A model generated the notes under the pieces. The model ran no database searches. It saw nothing but the letters and a program-made list of their open reading frames with translations, and was not told where the DNA came from. The translations under genes and the position numbers were made by a program. Shown in pieces: positions 14,671 through 23,517 of a DNA stretch of 64,000 nucleotides (position 1 is the stretch's first letter; each line of letters begins with the position of its first letter). Source of the stretch: Flavobacteriaceae bacterium (GTDB lineage: Bacteria; Bacteroidota; Bacteroidia; Flavobacteriales; Flavobacteriaceae); contig JANRDC010000016.1 of the NCBI GenBank assembly GCA_030726725.1, positions 1 through 64,000 on the forward strand, read 5' to 3'.

Positions 14671-16647
14671 TCAGCGTTTGTAATTCAATCCCATAAACAC
14701 GGTTCTTCCTGGGGCTGGGTCAAAATAACGGCCGCCAAAAGCATTGACGCGCACCTGATCCAACAGAGCGGCATTCCACAAATTGTTGACGCCTGCTGTC
14801 CATCGAATAGTTCCCTCTTCCCTGGTCCATGTTTTTGCGATCCCCAAATGACTCTGGTAGTTGGCTGAAGTTTTTTTGTCCGTGTTGGTGGACACATAGA
14901 CTCCTCCGGCCCAAAGATGCTCCCAGTGCAGTATCCAACCCCCCCAATCTTTGTCTAGAGCCATCCAGTATTGATGCTCAGGCACCCCGGGTAGGTGTTT
15001 GAAGTCAGATGACGTCACGGGATCAATCTCAGTTTTTTGCCATTGAGCGCTGTGTGACCAAGTCCATGGACCCCATGTTTTTTTCCAAGACAACTCTGCC
15101 CCCATTCTTGTGGATGCCCCGCGATTGCGAAAAAAGGTTCGTTCGTTTTGTTCTGGGAGCGAGTAAGGCGTCAATTCGCTGTCCCCCCAGATGCGGTAAA
15201 GCGCTACCGACCAGGGCTGCCCGATGCGGGTGCTTTTAGCTCCTATGTCTATGGAGCGATAGGTGCTGGGCCCCAGATCTGGATTAAATCCGGAAGGGCC
15301 ATATGGATTCTGACTGAGCTCATTGAGGGTTGGGGTGTCAAAGCTACTGCCCCAAAGCGTGTAGAGCATCCAGTTTTTGGGTTTGTTCCACTGAACTGAC
15401 AGCGCTGGGGTTACGGGATAGTGTACCGACATAGAGGGATCAACACCCATAGAAACACGACTGACCCTCAGGCTCCCCGCCCCGGTAAAATCCCCCAGGG
15501 TTCTAGAGACATGTCCAAAAACCGCACTTTCTGCATAAGCTTCCTTTTGGTCGGACAATGATGCACCTGGCTGACCATTTACATTGTCATAGCGCTGTCT
15601 TTGGTCTGTTTGATTTTGGTGGGAGGCGCCCCAGCCCAGAAGCCCCCAGGTTTTTCTATCAGTAGCTTGATAACCGACACCCCCGTACCACCGGGTAAAT
15701 GAAGTAGCCCCGCCTGAGGTATACGGGAGCAAAGAAGCAAAGTCTCTATAGGACAAATACGCAAAAGCGTTTGAGGTGCGCGACTCTTTGGTTTGTCGCC
15801 AATGCAGGGCGCTTTGCGCATGGGTGACCGATTCGTCTACCTGAAAGTCAACGTTGGCCTTTCTGGCTTGTCTGGGGGACTCCAGCCATTGGGCTTCGGT
15901 GAGCCCCCCAGGATCTTGGGCTTGAGGGCTGTGAAAAAACAGACCAGTCCAACGCCATTGCCCCTGTTCTTTGCTGCCCCAAAAGCGTTTGTAGAGCGCG
16001 CTTTGACTTCGGTATTGGCTGTGGTCTCTATAGCCTTCTGCAGACTGATGGTTGACCATCCACAGGCTGTGTCCCTGACGGTGATTGACCTGTCCTAAGG
16101 CGGTGAACTGCTGGTAGCCATTGGCCCCCATTCGCCCATCTAGCTCGAGGCGGGCACCGTCTAGATCATCGCGGGTGCGCATCACTAGAGCCCCTGAGGC
16201 GGCACTGCCCATCCAAGCCCCTTGTGGTCCCCTGACCACATCCACGTGAGACAAAAGCACTTGAGGAATATGGTCTACTTGACCGCTGCCATCAGGGGTG
16301 GTTTCTGGAACGCCGTCGAGAATTATTTTAACGCCGCGAATGCCAAAGGCCCCTCGAGCGCCAAACCCACGGATAGAGATCCTCAGGTCTTGATTCATGT
16401 TAACTGCGTTTTGTGCCCAAACGCCAGGCACTCCGCGCAAAGCGTCGTTGAGGTTTTGGGCCGAGGAACGCGAAAGGACTTGGGCGAAGTCAATGCGCTG
16501 CAAGGCAATCGGGCTCAGCAACAGGGACTCCGAGGACTTTGGGGCCCAAAGTGTGATTTCACTGAGGTCCACCTGCCGCACCTCTGTGGTGTCTTGACCA
16601 CGGGCAGCGCATATCCATAAAAGCAGTAACCACCAACGGTATTTCAT
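14671..16647 (-). CDS. TonB-dependent outer membrane receptor
   Basis: The 658-residue protein has a signal peptide (ending ARGQ), a plug domain with SAQNLNDALRGVPGVWAQNA, ISIRGFGARGAFGIRGVKIILDGVPETTPDGSGQ and VDVVRGPQGAWMGSAASGALV, and a barrel ending GLNYKR. It has no N-terminal carboxypeptidase-like domain and is short compared with SusC-type receptors, closer to metal-chelate or vitamin receptors such as FecA or BtuB. The ligand is unknown. Its ATG overlaps the stop of the upstream TauE/SafE gene, so a shared substrate is possible. The stop lies only 2 bases from the convergent Kazal gene. Confidence 0.93.
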   Translation of the reverse strand: MKYRWWLLLLWICAARGQDTTEVRQVDLSEITLWAPKSSESLLLSPIALQRIDFAQVLSRSSAQNLNDALRGVPGVWAQNAVNMNQDLRISIRGFGARGAFGIRGVKIILDGVPETTPDGSGQVDHIPQVLLSHVDVVRGPQGAWMGSAASGALVMRTRDDLDGARLELDGRMGANGYQQFTALGQVNHRQGHSLWMVNHQSAEGYRDHSQYRSQSALYKRFWGSKEQGQWRWTGLFFHSPQAQDPGGLTEAQWLESPRQARKANVDFQVDESVTHAQSALHWRQTKESRTSNAFAYLSYRDFASLLPYTSGGATSFTRWYGGVGYQATDRKTWGLLGWGASHQNQTDQRQRYDNVNGQPGASLSDQKEAYAESAVFGHVSRTLGDFTGAGSLRVSRVSMGVDPSMSVHYPVTPALSVQWNKPKNWMLYTLWGSSFDTPTLNELSQNPYGPSGFNPDLGPSTYRSIDIGAKSTRIGQPWSVALYRIWGDSELTPYSLPEQNERTFFRNRGASTRMGAELSWKKTWGPWTWSHSAQWQKTEIDPVTSSDFKHLPGVPEHQYWMALDKDWGGWILHWEHLWAGGVYVSTNTDKKTSANYQSHLGIAKTWTREEGTIRWTAGVNNLWNAALLDQVRVNAFGGRYFDPAPGRTVFMGLNYKR

Positions 16648-17441
16648 CGAAAGAACAGGATTAAAGCACCTAGGGCAGTGAGTATCAAGATAATCGGTCT
16701 AAACCAGGACTCTGGGATTTTTTTCACCACAAAAACGCCAGCAAACAGACCCATGACTACGGCAGGAAGCAGCCACAAGTCGATCCACAAGGTTTTTGGG
16801 GTGATGGTTTTCCAGACCCAAATATGGAACGGGAGTTTAAACAGGTTGATCAAAAAAAACAACCAAGCAGCTGTGCCGATAAACGCCTGTTTGGGCAGTC
16901 GCATGGCTAAAAAAAACACGTTGGAAAACGCCCCAGCTAGATTGCCGATCATGGTGGTGATGCCCGCCATCAGCCCAGTAACCCCGGCAAATGCCCAATG
17001 ATTCGGAATCACTCGCTCTTTTTTTCGCTCCCACCAAACCAACATCACGACGGTCCCCAATATGGTGTAGCCCATCAGCTGCTGAAATGTGGTTTCATCC
17101 ACCCGATCCCCAATCCAAACCCCAATCAGCACACCGCCCATCATCCAAGGCAAAAACCGCCTTAAATAACTCCATTGAGCGTGTTGGTGGTAGTAAACAA
17201 TGGCAAATACGTCACCCGCCAGCAACAGGGGCATCAACAGGCCTGTAGAAGGCTTTGATCCAAAGGCGAGCGCCATCAGCGTGACAATCATGACGGCAAT
17301 GCCTTTAACCCCGGCCTTGGAAACCCCTAAAATAAAGGCGCCCAGAAAAGCGAGTCCAAACATTTGGGGCGAAAGCCCTGCCCAAGCCGTCCATTGCATG
17401 TCGCTAAGGTACAAAAGTATGGGACCTGCAACAGGCCACAA
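16644..17441 (-). CDS. TauE/SafE family membrane transporter
   Basis: A 265-residue integral membrane protein with about eight hydrophobic helices, including the family glycine-rich motif FLGAFILGVSKAGVKG near the N-terminus and a second half with GLMAGITTMIGNLAGAF. The family exports sulfite or sulfoacetate, or moves other organic anions; substrate not evident. An in-frame ATG at 17399 (MQWTAWAGLSPQ) is a likely alternative start, since the first 14 residues are poorly conserved in such proteins. It overlaps the TonB-receptor gene by 4 bases, an uncommon pairing. Confidence 0.85.
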   Translation of the reverse strand: MWPVAGPILLYLSDMQWTAWAGLSPQMFGLAFLGAFILGVSKAGVKGIAVMIVTLMALAFGSKPSTGLLMPLLLAGDVFAIVYYHQHAQWSYLRRFLPWMMGGVLIGVWIGDRVDETTFQQLMGYTILGTVVMLVWWERKKERVIPNHWAFAGVTGLMAGITTMIGNLAGAFSNVFFLAMRLPKQAFIGTAAWLFFLINLFKLPFHIWVWKTITPKTLWIDLWLLPAVVMGLFAGVFVVKKIPESWFRPIILILTALGALILFFR

Positions 17442-17474
17442 AAAGTATTATCTTCGTTTTAAACCGACCAAATT

Positions 17475-19259
17475 ATGCAGTTGACCTTTTTGGATTACGC
17501 CATCATCGGCGTCTTGTTTAGCGCCGTTTTGGGCATAGGATTTTGGGCCTCCAGAACCTCAGGATCCAGTACCAGCGCATATTTTTTATCCAACAAAAAC
17601 ATGCCTTGGTGGCTGTTGGGTTTTTCGATGGTAGCCACCACATTTTCCACGGACACCCCCAATTTAGTCACCGATATTGTCAGAACCAATGGGGTGTCGG
17701 GCAACTGGGTTTGGTGGGCGTTTTTGCTCACAGGATTGCTCACGGTTTTTGTGTATGCCCAGCTGTGGCGAAGATCAGATGTATCCACGGACATGGAGTT
17801 TTACGAACTCAGATATGGCGGAAAACCCGCGCGTTTTTTGCGTTGGTTTCGCGCGTTTTATCTAGGCGTGGTTTTTAACGTAATGGCCATGGCTGCGGTT
17901 ACCCTAGCGGCCATCAAAATCGGCCAAGTCATGCTGGGACTCACCCCAGTACAAACCGTGCTCATTGCGGGCAGCATTACCGTGGTCTTCAGCGCCATCG
18001 GCGGTTTTCGCGGGGTGATTTACACTGATTTTTTGTTGTTTTTCTTTGCGATGGCGGGATCTATTGGCGCCGCTGTATACCTGGTCCAGCTCCCCGAAGT
18101 GGGCGGGTTAAGCCAGCTGTTGACCCATGAAAATGTACAAGGCAAATTATCCCTTTTTCCCGACCCCAACGACCCTAATGCGCTGATCATGTTGTTGGTC
18201 ATCCCCTTGGCAGTTCAATGGTGGAGCGCTTGGTACCCCGGCGCTGAACCCGGAGGTGGGGGTTATATCGCCCAGCGTATGTTGGCGGCTAAAAATGAGC
18301 ACCACGCCATGGGCGCCACATTTTTCTTCAATGTACTCCACTACGCCCTCAGACCTTGGCCATGGATTTTGGTGGCTTTGGCTTCCTTGGTCGTCTTTCC
18401 AGATCTTCCGAGCATACAAAAAGCATTTCCACAGGTAGACGCCTCCAAGCTGGGCCAAGATTTGGCGTACTCAGCCATGTTGACCAAACTCCCTGCGGGA
18501 TTGATGGGTCTGGTTTTGGCCTCTTTAGGGGCCGCCTATATGTCCACGATTTCTACCCATTTAAACTGGGGCGCGTCCTACCTGATCCATGATGTTTATC
18601 GATTAGGTGCTGGAAAAAACGCTTCAGAGGCTCAGTTGGTGCGCACAGGTCGCTGGGCCACAGTCGGATTGATGTGCTTAAGCGCATTGTTGGCCTTGGC
18701 TTTGACTTCCGCCTTACAGCTCTTTGAGATCATCCTGATGTTCGGCGCAGGCACAGGTCTTATATTTATTTTGAGGTGGTTCTGGTGGCGCGTCAACGCT
18801 TGGAGTGAAATAGCGGCTATGGTCAGCTCAGGGATCACTTCGATAGCGCTGCAGTTTGGTTCGTTATCTGTGATTTTATTCGGACCCGAGGGTGTGTTGC
18901 CCGCCTGGGGCAAATACCCCTTGGTGGTGGCCATCACCACCGCAGTTTGGCTTTTGGTCACTTGGCTGACCCCTGCTGAAAACTCGGAAACGCTTCAGCG
19001 CTTTGTCGACCAGGTCCAACCTGGTGGCCCAGGATGGAAAAATTATCCCACTCAAAAAGGCCAAGGTCTTCCGTGGATGGTTCCCCAAGGAATCGCCGCC
19101 ATGATCTGGGGTGCATTGATGGTCTATGGCGCCCTGTTTTCAACGGGCTACGCGCTTTATGGGGATGGTCAAATATTGGCGATTGCCGCTTCAATCACGG
19201 TAATTTCTGCCTTGATGTTGCTTAGGACCTGGAGAAAGATCAGCCGTTTATGGCGTTAA
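17475..19259 (+). CDS. Sodium:solute symporter (SSS family)
   Basis: The 594-residue membrane protein fits the SSS family: DYAIIGVLFSAVLGIGFWASRT at the start, SNKNMPWWLLGFSMVATTFSTDTPNLVTDIV for the sodium-site helix, and about thirteen to fourteen helices in all. Such transporters import sugars, amino acids or other solutes with sodium; the DTPNLVTDIV variant is common in Bacteroidota copies of unknown substrate. A weak box TATCTTCG lies at 17449-17456. The 3' end overlaps the convergent ribE by 20 bases. Confidence 0.92.
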   Translation: MQLTFLDYAIIGVLFSAVLGIGFWASRTSGSSTSAYFLSNKNMPWWLLGFSMVATTFSTDTPNLVTDIVRTNGVSGNWVWWAFLLTGLLTVFVYAQLWRRSDVSTDMEFYELRYGGKPARFLRWFRAFYLGVVFNVMAMAAVTLAAIKIGQVMLGLTPVQTVLIAGSITVVFSAIGGFRGVIYTDFLLFFFAMAGSIGAAVYLVQLPEVGGLSQLLTHENVQGKLSLFPDPNDPNALIMLLVIPLAVQWWSAWYPGAEPGGGGYIAQRMLAAKNEHHAMGATFFFNVLHYALRPWPWILVALASLVVFPDLPSIQKAFPQVDASKLGQDLAYSAMLTKLPAGLMGLVLASLGAAYMSTISTHLNWGASYLIHDVYRLGAGKNASEAQLVRTGRWATVGLMCLSALLALALTSALQLFEIILMFGAGTGLIFILRWFWWRVNAWSEIAAMVSSGITSIALQFGSLSVILFGPEGVLPAWGKYPLVVAITTAVWLLVTWLTPAENSETLQRFVDQVQPGGPGWKNYPTQKGQGLPWMVPQGIAAMIWGALMVYGALFSTGYALYGDGQILAIAASITVISALMLLRTWRKISRLWR

Positions 19260-19833
19260 AGTAACGCTGAACGTATTTGCCGATTACGTCAAACTCTAGA
19301 TTGACTTTTTCGCCTACTTGGTAGTGTTGGAAACGCGTGTGTTCGTAGGTGTAGGGAATAATAGCTACGGTAAAACGACCCGGCTCGCTGTCCACCACTG
19401 TAAGGCTTGTTCCGTCCACGGTGATGGATCCTTTGGCAACAGTAACATGGCCCGCTGAGGTGTCATAGGTAAAAGAAAACACCCAGCTACCGTCCTGATC
19501 AGCGATTGACGCGCAAGTGGCTGTCTGGTCGACATGGCCTTGAACCATGTGGCCGTCCAGTCGACTTCCCACCACCATGGCCCTTTCTAAGTTCACCGCA
19601 TCGCCTACCTGCCAGTGTTTCATCGACGTTTTTTGCAGTGTTTCGTCAATAGCGGTTACTTGATATTCGCGATCATTGCATGAGACAACTGTGAGGCACA
19701 CCCCGTTGTGGGCAACGCTTTGGTCGATCTTCAGCTCCTTGGCGAGCGGGGTGTTTACCCAAAGATGCAGGTTGGTTTGATCGCGTTCTAGCCGGCTGAT
19801 GCGCCCCAAAGTTTCAATGATGCCTGTAAACAT
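19240..19833 (-). CDS. ribE: Riboflavin synthase, alpha subunit
   Basis: The enzyme dismutates two molecules of 6,7-dimethyl-8-ribityllumazine to riboflavin. The 197-residue chain begins MFTGIIETLGRI, the family signature, and shows the internal duplication of two lumazine-binding domains: VAHNGVCLTV in the first half and VTVAKGSITVDGTSLTVV in the second. No FMN riboswitch is visible in the 59-base gap to pdxA. Overlaps the symporter gene tail-to-tail. Confidence 0.96.
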   Translation of the reverse strand: MFTGIIETLGRISRLERDQTNLHLWVNTPLAKELKIDQSVAHNGVCLTVVSCNDREYQVTAIDETLQKTSMKHWQVGDAVNLERAMVVGSRLDGHMVQGHVDQTATCASIADQDGSWVFSFTYDTSAGHVTVAKGSITVDGTSLTVVDSEPGRFTVAIIPYTYEHTRFQHYQVGEKVNLEFDVIGKYVQRYFNAING

Positions 19834-19892
19834 AAAGTCGTTTTATTTGCCTAATTTTACGGCACTAAATTACGCATTAAGCCAGACAACCC

Positions 19893-20981
19893 ATGCAAGA
19901 GTCCTCCAAAATTAAGGTGGGAATTTCCGCCGGAGATTACAACGGAATAGGGATTGAGGTCGCCCTCAAGACGTTTGCCGATGCGCGCATGCTGGAATTG
20001 TGCACCCCGGTGGTATTTGCCTCTACCAAAATGATGTCTGCCCACCAAAACGCCGTGGGTACAGAGATTAAATTTCACGGAATTGCCGCTGCCTCCGATG
20101 CTTTAGAGGGCAAGTTTAATGTGGTCAATACCTGGAAAGATCAATCAGAGTTGCAGTGGGGTATACCGACAGAAGATTCAGGGAAAAAAGCCATCGAATC
20201 TTTGGTTGCTGCTGTAGCGGCACTAAAACAAGGAGATATTGATGTATTGGTCACTGCTCCTATAGATAAGAGCAATGTCCAATCCGCCTCCTTTTCATTT
20301 CCGGGACATACCGATTATTTGGCCCAAGAACTCGGCGGTAAGAGCTTGATGTTTATGGTCAGCGACACCTTAAGGGTGGGGCTGTTGACCGATCACTTAC
20401 CTGTCAAGGAGGTTTCTAAGGCGATTACCCCACAGATGATTCGCGAGAAAGTTGCGCTGATGATGGATTCATTGGTCAAAGATTTCGGCATCAGAAAGCC
20501 AAAAATTGCTTTGTTGGGCATCAACCCGCACAATGGAGACAAAGGAGTGATTGGGTCTGAGGACGATGAAGTGCTTAAACCCACCATTCAAGAAATCGCC
20601 GCAAAAGGACACCTGGTTTACGGTCCTTATGCCGCAGATGGGTTCTTTGGATCAGGCACCTACCGTCAGTTTGACGCTGTCTTGGCTGCTTACCACGATC
20701 AAGGCCTTATCCCCTTTAAAACCCTTTCCTTTGGGCAAGGCGTCAATTTTACCGCTGGACTCTCTCATGTGCGCACTTCGCCTGACCACGGAACTGCTTT
20801 TGATATTGCGGGTTCTGGCCGTGCAGACCACAGTTCTTTTCACGCCGCGGTATACGAGGCCATAAACATTTATCGGCTGCGCAAAGACTATTTATTCTGG
20901 TCAAAAAACCCTTTGAAGAAAGCGGTATTACAGGACAAGAAGCCGAGCAAAAAACCAAAGCCAGCACCCCAGCCAGAGTAG
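19893..20981 (+). CDS. pdxA: 4-hydroxythreonine-4-phosphate dehydrogenase
   Basis: PdxA makes the C3 precursor for pyridoxal phosphate in the DXP-dependent route. The 362-residue chain starts with VGISAGDYNGIGIEV. The three metal-binding histidines are visible in FPGHTDYLA, AAYHDQGLIPFK and RTSPDHGTAFDIAG. The extra lysine- and proline-rich tail is variable in the family. The divergent pairing with ribE and the rpmF/fab block downstream is a typical flavobacterial order. Confidence 0.96.
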   Translation: MQESSKIKVGISAGDYNGIGIEVALKTFADARMLELCTPVVFASTKMMSAHQNAVGTEIKFHGIAAASDALEGKFNVVNTWKDQSELQWGIPTEDSGKKAIESLVAAVAALKQGDIDVLVTAPIDKSNVQSASFSFPGHTDYLAQELGGKSLMFMVSDTLRVGLLTDHLPVKEVSKAITPQMIREKVALMMDSLVKDFGIRKPKIALLGINPHNGDKGVIGSEDDEVLKPTIQEIAAKGHLVYGPYAADGFFGSGTYRQFDAVLAAYHDQGLIPFKTLSFGQGVNFTAGLSHVRTSPDHGTAFDIAGSGRADHSSFHAAVYEAINIYRLRKDYLFWSKNPLKKAVLQDKKPSKKPKPAPQPE

Positions 20982-21003
20982 GTAGATTATTAACATCATT
21001 TTG

Positions 21004-21033
21004 TTGGTAAATTTCTAAATATTCCTATCTTTG
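21004..21033 (+). promoter_or_regulatory. Promoter of the DUF177-rpmF operon
   Basis: TTG at 21004-21006, a 19-base spacer and TATCTTTG at 21026-21033, followed by CACCCGC, is a complete Bacteroidota-type promoter (TTG-N19-TAnnTTTG). The DUF177 ATG lies 43 bases further on. Confidence 0.7.
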
Positions 21034-21076
21034 CACCCGCCTTTGGCCCAACTACATTTGCCTAAACTGACACCTC

Positions 21077-21625
21077 ATGAAAAACAAGGAATACATCATT
21101 CCTTTTTCAGGACTTAAGCAAGGAACGCACAGTTTTGACTTTGTACTTGGAGAAAAGTTCTTTCAACAATTTGATTTTGAGGAGTTTATATCTACTCAAA
21201 TCCAAGTTTCTGTACAGCTCAACAAGATGAGCACCATGATGGAACTCGCTTTTGCTGCCCAAGGCAGTGTGCGTGTTCCCTGTGATGTCACTGGGGAGTT
21301 GTTTGATTTGCCGATTCAGGCAACATTGGATTTGGTGGTGAAGTTTGGGGAAGAGTTTAATGACGAAAACGAAAGTTTGCTCATTTTGCCCCATATGGAA
21401 CATCAGGTAGATGTCGCTCAATACCTCTATGAAATGGTGGTATTGGCCGTTCCTCAAAAACGCGTCCACCCAGGGGTGCTCGACGGCACGTTGCAAAACG
21501 AAGCCATTGAACTGCTGGAAAAATTTAGCGTTAAAGAAGTGAGAGAGCCCGAAGCGGGTAAAGAAGACAACACAGATCCCAGATGGGATGCATTAAAGAA
21601 TTTAATCAACGATAAAAAGGAATAG
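21077..21625 (+). CDS. DUF177 (YceD-family) protein
   Basis: A 182-residue protein of the YceD/DUF177 family, which is nearly always encoded directly upstream of rpmF and has a role in 23S rRNA or ribosome accumulation in studied cases. The conserved segment reads [18 protein letters not shown], followed by an acidic stretch and ending in WDALKNLI. Only one of the usual cysteines is present. It is followed after 2 bases by rpmF, so the two are co-transcribed. Confidence 0.92.
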   Translation: MKNKEYIIPFSGLKQGTHSFDFVLGEKFFQQFDFEEFISTQIQVSVQLNKMSTMMELAFAAQGSVRVPCDVTGELFDLPIQATLDLVVKFGEEFNDENESLLILPHMEHQVDVAQYLYEMVVLAVPQKRVHPGVLDGTLQNEAIELLEKFSVKEVREPEAGKEDNTDPRWDALKNLINDKKE

Positions 21626-21627
21626 TC

Positions 21628-21825
21628 ATGGCACATCCCAAGAGAAAGACCTCAAAAACCAGAAGAGACAAAAGAAGAACTCATTATAAGGCTGTAGCCC
21701 CAACATTGGCTAAAGACCCAACTACTGGCGAAATACACTTGTTCCACAGAGCCCACTGGCACGAAGGAAAATTGTACTACAGAGGTCAAGTTTTGGTAGA
21801 TAAAACCGAAGCGGCTACCGCATAA
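21628..21825 (+). CDS. rpmF: 50S ribosomal protein L32
   Basis: The 65-residue basic protein begins [20 protein letters not shown], as L32 does, and ends with the [19 protein letters not shown] block. There are no cysteines at all: the position where many homologues have a Cys reads LAKDPTTGE. It is therefore a zinc-independent form. It follows the DUF177 gene directly and is closed by a strong terminator. Confidence 0.98.
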   Translation: MAHPKRKTSKTRRDKRRTHYKAVAPTLAKDPTTGEIHLFHRAHWHEGKLYYRGQVLVDKTEAATA

Positions 21826-21848
21826 TTTTTTAGGACTCCTACTTGATA

Positions 21849-21879
21849 TACTCCCGCCTCACAAGGCGGGAGTTTTTTG
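21849..21879 (+). terminator. Rho-independent terminator after rpmF
   Basis: CTCCCGCCT and AGGCGGGAG form a 9-bp GC-rich stem around CACA, followed by six T. It separates DUF177-rpmF from fabH. Confidence 0.92.
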
Positions 21880-21989
21880 TTTATAACCTGACGGTTTTGG
21901 CCAAGTTTTGAACAAAAACAGATAATTTTGCTTAATTTTTGCTCAAAATTGCGCTTTTTGGCGCATTTTTGCCCTCAAATTGCCCTTAG

Positions 21990-22994
21990 ATGAGTCAGAT
22001 CACTGCCGCGATTACTGCTGTTGGTTCCTATTTGCCAGAACACATTTTGACCAACGCTATGTTGGAGGAAATGGTGGACACCAATGACGAGTGGATCACC
22101 TCTAGAACCGGCATTAAAGAGCGCAGAATTTTAAAGGACCCCAACCTGGGCACTTCTTATCTAGCCATCAAGGCCGCTGAGGACCTGATTCAAAAAAAGA
22201 AGTTAGATCCCAAAGAAATCGACGCGGTTATTGTGGCCACTGCTACACCTGATATGATGGTGGCTTCAACAGCTGCCTATGTGGCTTCGGCCATCGGTGC
22301 CACGGAGGCCTTTTCCTTCGATCTTCAAGCTGCGTGCTCTGGATTTCTGTACGGCATGTCCTCTGCGGCAGCCTATATAGCTTCAGGCATGTACCGCAAG
22401 GTATTGTTGATCGGGGCGGACAAAATGTCTTCCATCATCGATTACCAAGACCGAGCGACTTGCATTATTTTTGGCGATGGCGCTGGCGCTGTTCTTTTTG
22501 AACCCAACCAAGATGGGTTGGGCTACCAAGATGCTTATTTGAGATCTGATGGAGTGGGTAGAGATTTTCTGCGCATCGAAGCAGGGGGGTCGCTGTTGCC
22601 TACTTCTCAACAGACCTTGGACAACAAGCAACACTATGTTTATCAAGACGGAAAAACCGTATTCAAGTTTGCGGTATCCAACATGGCCGATGCTGCCGCC
22701 CGAATTATGGAGCGCAACGCATTGACCAACGACACCGTACAATGGTTGGTGCCTCACCAGGCCAACAACCGAATCATCGAAGCTACAGCCCAGCGCATGG
22801 GTGTGCCTGAAAATAAGGTCATGCGCAATATTGAACGCTGTGGAAACACCACCTCAGCCACCTTGCCTTTGTTGTTGGCTGATTACGAAAACCAACTGCA
22901 TGTGGGTGATCGCTTGGTCTTTGCCGCTTTTGGCGGTGGATTTACCTGGGGCGCCATATATTTGACTTGGGCATACAACGCAAACCACAATTAA
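21990..22994 (+). CDS. fabH: Beta-ketoacyl-ACP synthase III
   Basis: FabH starts fatty acid synthesis by condensing acetyl- or branched acyl-CoA with malonyl-ACP. The catalytic triad is visible: Cys116 in LQAACSGFLYG, His in VPHQANNRI and Asn in ERCGNTTSATLP. Length 334 is usual. The first residues ITAVGSYLPEHILTN are canonical. It opens the fabH-accB-accC group, which would supply both the initiating enzyme and malonyl-CoA. Confidence 0.97.
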   Translation: MSQITAAITAVGSYLPEHILTNAMLEEMVDTNDEWITSRTGIKERRILKDPNLGTSYLAIKAAEDLIQKKKLDPKEIDAVIVATATPDMMVASTAAYVASAIGATEAFSFDLQAACSGFLYGMSSAAAYIASGMYRKVLLIGADKMSSIIDYQDRATCIIFGDGAGAVLFEPNQDGLGYQDAYLRSDGVGRDFLRIEAGGSLLPTSQQTLDNKQHYVYQDGKTVFKFAVSNMADAAARIMERNALTNDTVQWLVPHQANNRIIEATAQRMGVPENKVMRNIERCGNTTSATLPLLLADYENQLHVGDRLVFAAFGGGFTWGAIYLTWAYNANHN

Positions 22995-23023
22995 ACAGAT
23001 ACCAACTATAAATCAACGGGAAA

Positions 23024-23497
23024 ATGGACATTAGAGAAATTCAACAGCTGATCAAGTTTGTCGCTAAGTCAGGGGCAAGCGAAGTAAAATTGGAAACGGA
23101 CGACATTAAAATCACAATCAAAACAGGCGGAACTTATGTTCCTGAAGCAGAGGTGGTTACCTATACTCAGTCGCCGGTTCAAATGATTCAAGCGGCACCT
23201 GCAGCCCCTGTATCAACTCCTGCAGCCCCTGCAGCAGCCCCTGCGGAAGACGCTAAGTATGTGACAATCAAGTCGCCTATGATCGGAACGTTTTACAGAA
23301 AGTCTTCTCCTGATAAGCCAAATTTGGTGGATGTAGGCAGTGAGATCAAACCAGGATCTCCTTTGTGTGTGGTTGAAGCCATGAAGCTATTCAACGAGAT
23401 TGAGGCTGAAATCAGCGGAAAAATCGTGAAGGTATTGGTGGATGACGCCAGCCCAGTAGAATTTGATCAGCCATTGTTTTTGGTAGATCCAGCATAA
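23024..23497 (+). CDS. accB: Biotin carboxyl carrier protein of acetyl-CoA carboxylase
   Basis: The 157-residue protein has an N-terminal helical section ([17 protein letters not shown]), a mobile Ala/Pro linker at about residues 56-76 and a C-terminal biotinyl domain. Biotin is attached to Lys121 in [11 protein letters not shown]. The linker and domain sizes are normal. It lies 29 bases after fabH and 20 bases before accC, with which it forms the biotin carboxylase complex. Confidence 0.98.
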   Translation: MDIREIQQLIKFVAKSGASEVKLETDDIKITIKTGGTYVPEAEVVTYTQSPVQMIQAAPAAPVSTPAAPAAAPAEDAKYVTIKSPMIGTFYRKSSPDKPNLVDVGSEIKPGSPLCVVEAMKLFNEIEAEISGKIVKVLVDDASPVEFDQPLFLVDPA

Positions 23498-23517
23498 GCT
23501 CAACCAAAAAAAGACAG

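Noticed and set aside
19834-19892. FMN riboswitch upstream of ribE
   Set aside because: The gap is only 59 bases and lacks the conserved elements; there is no room for the aptamer.
21826-21989. Missing plsX between rpmF and fabH
   Set aside because: The order DUF177-rpmF-fabH-accB-accC without plsX is, to my knowledge, normal in flavobacteria, so this is not a deletion.
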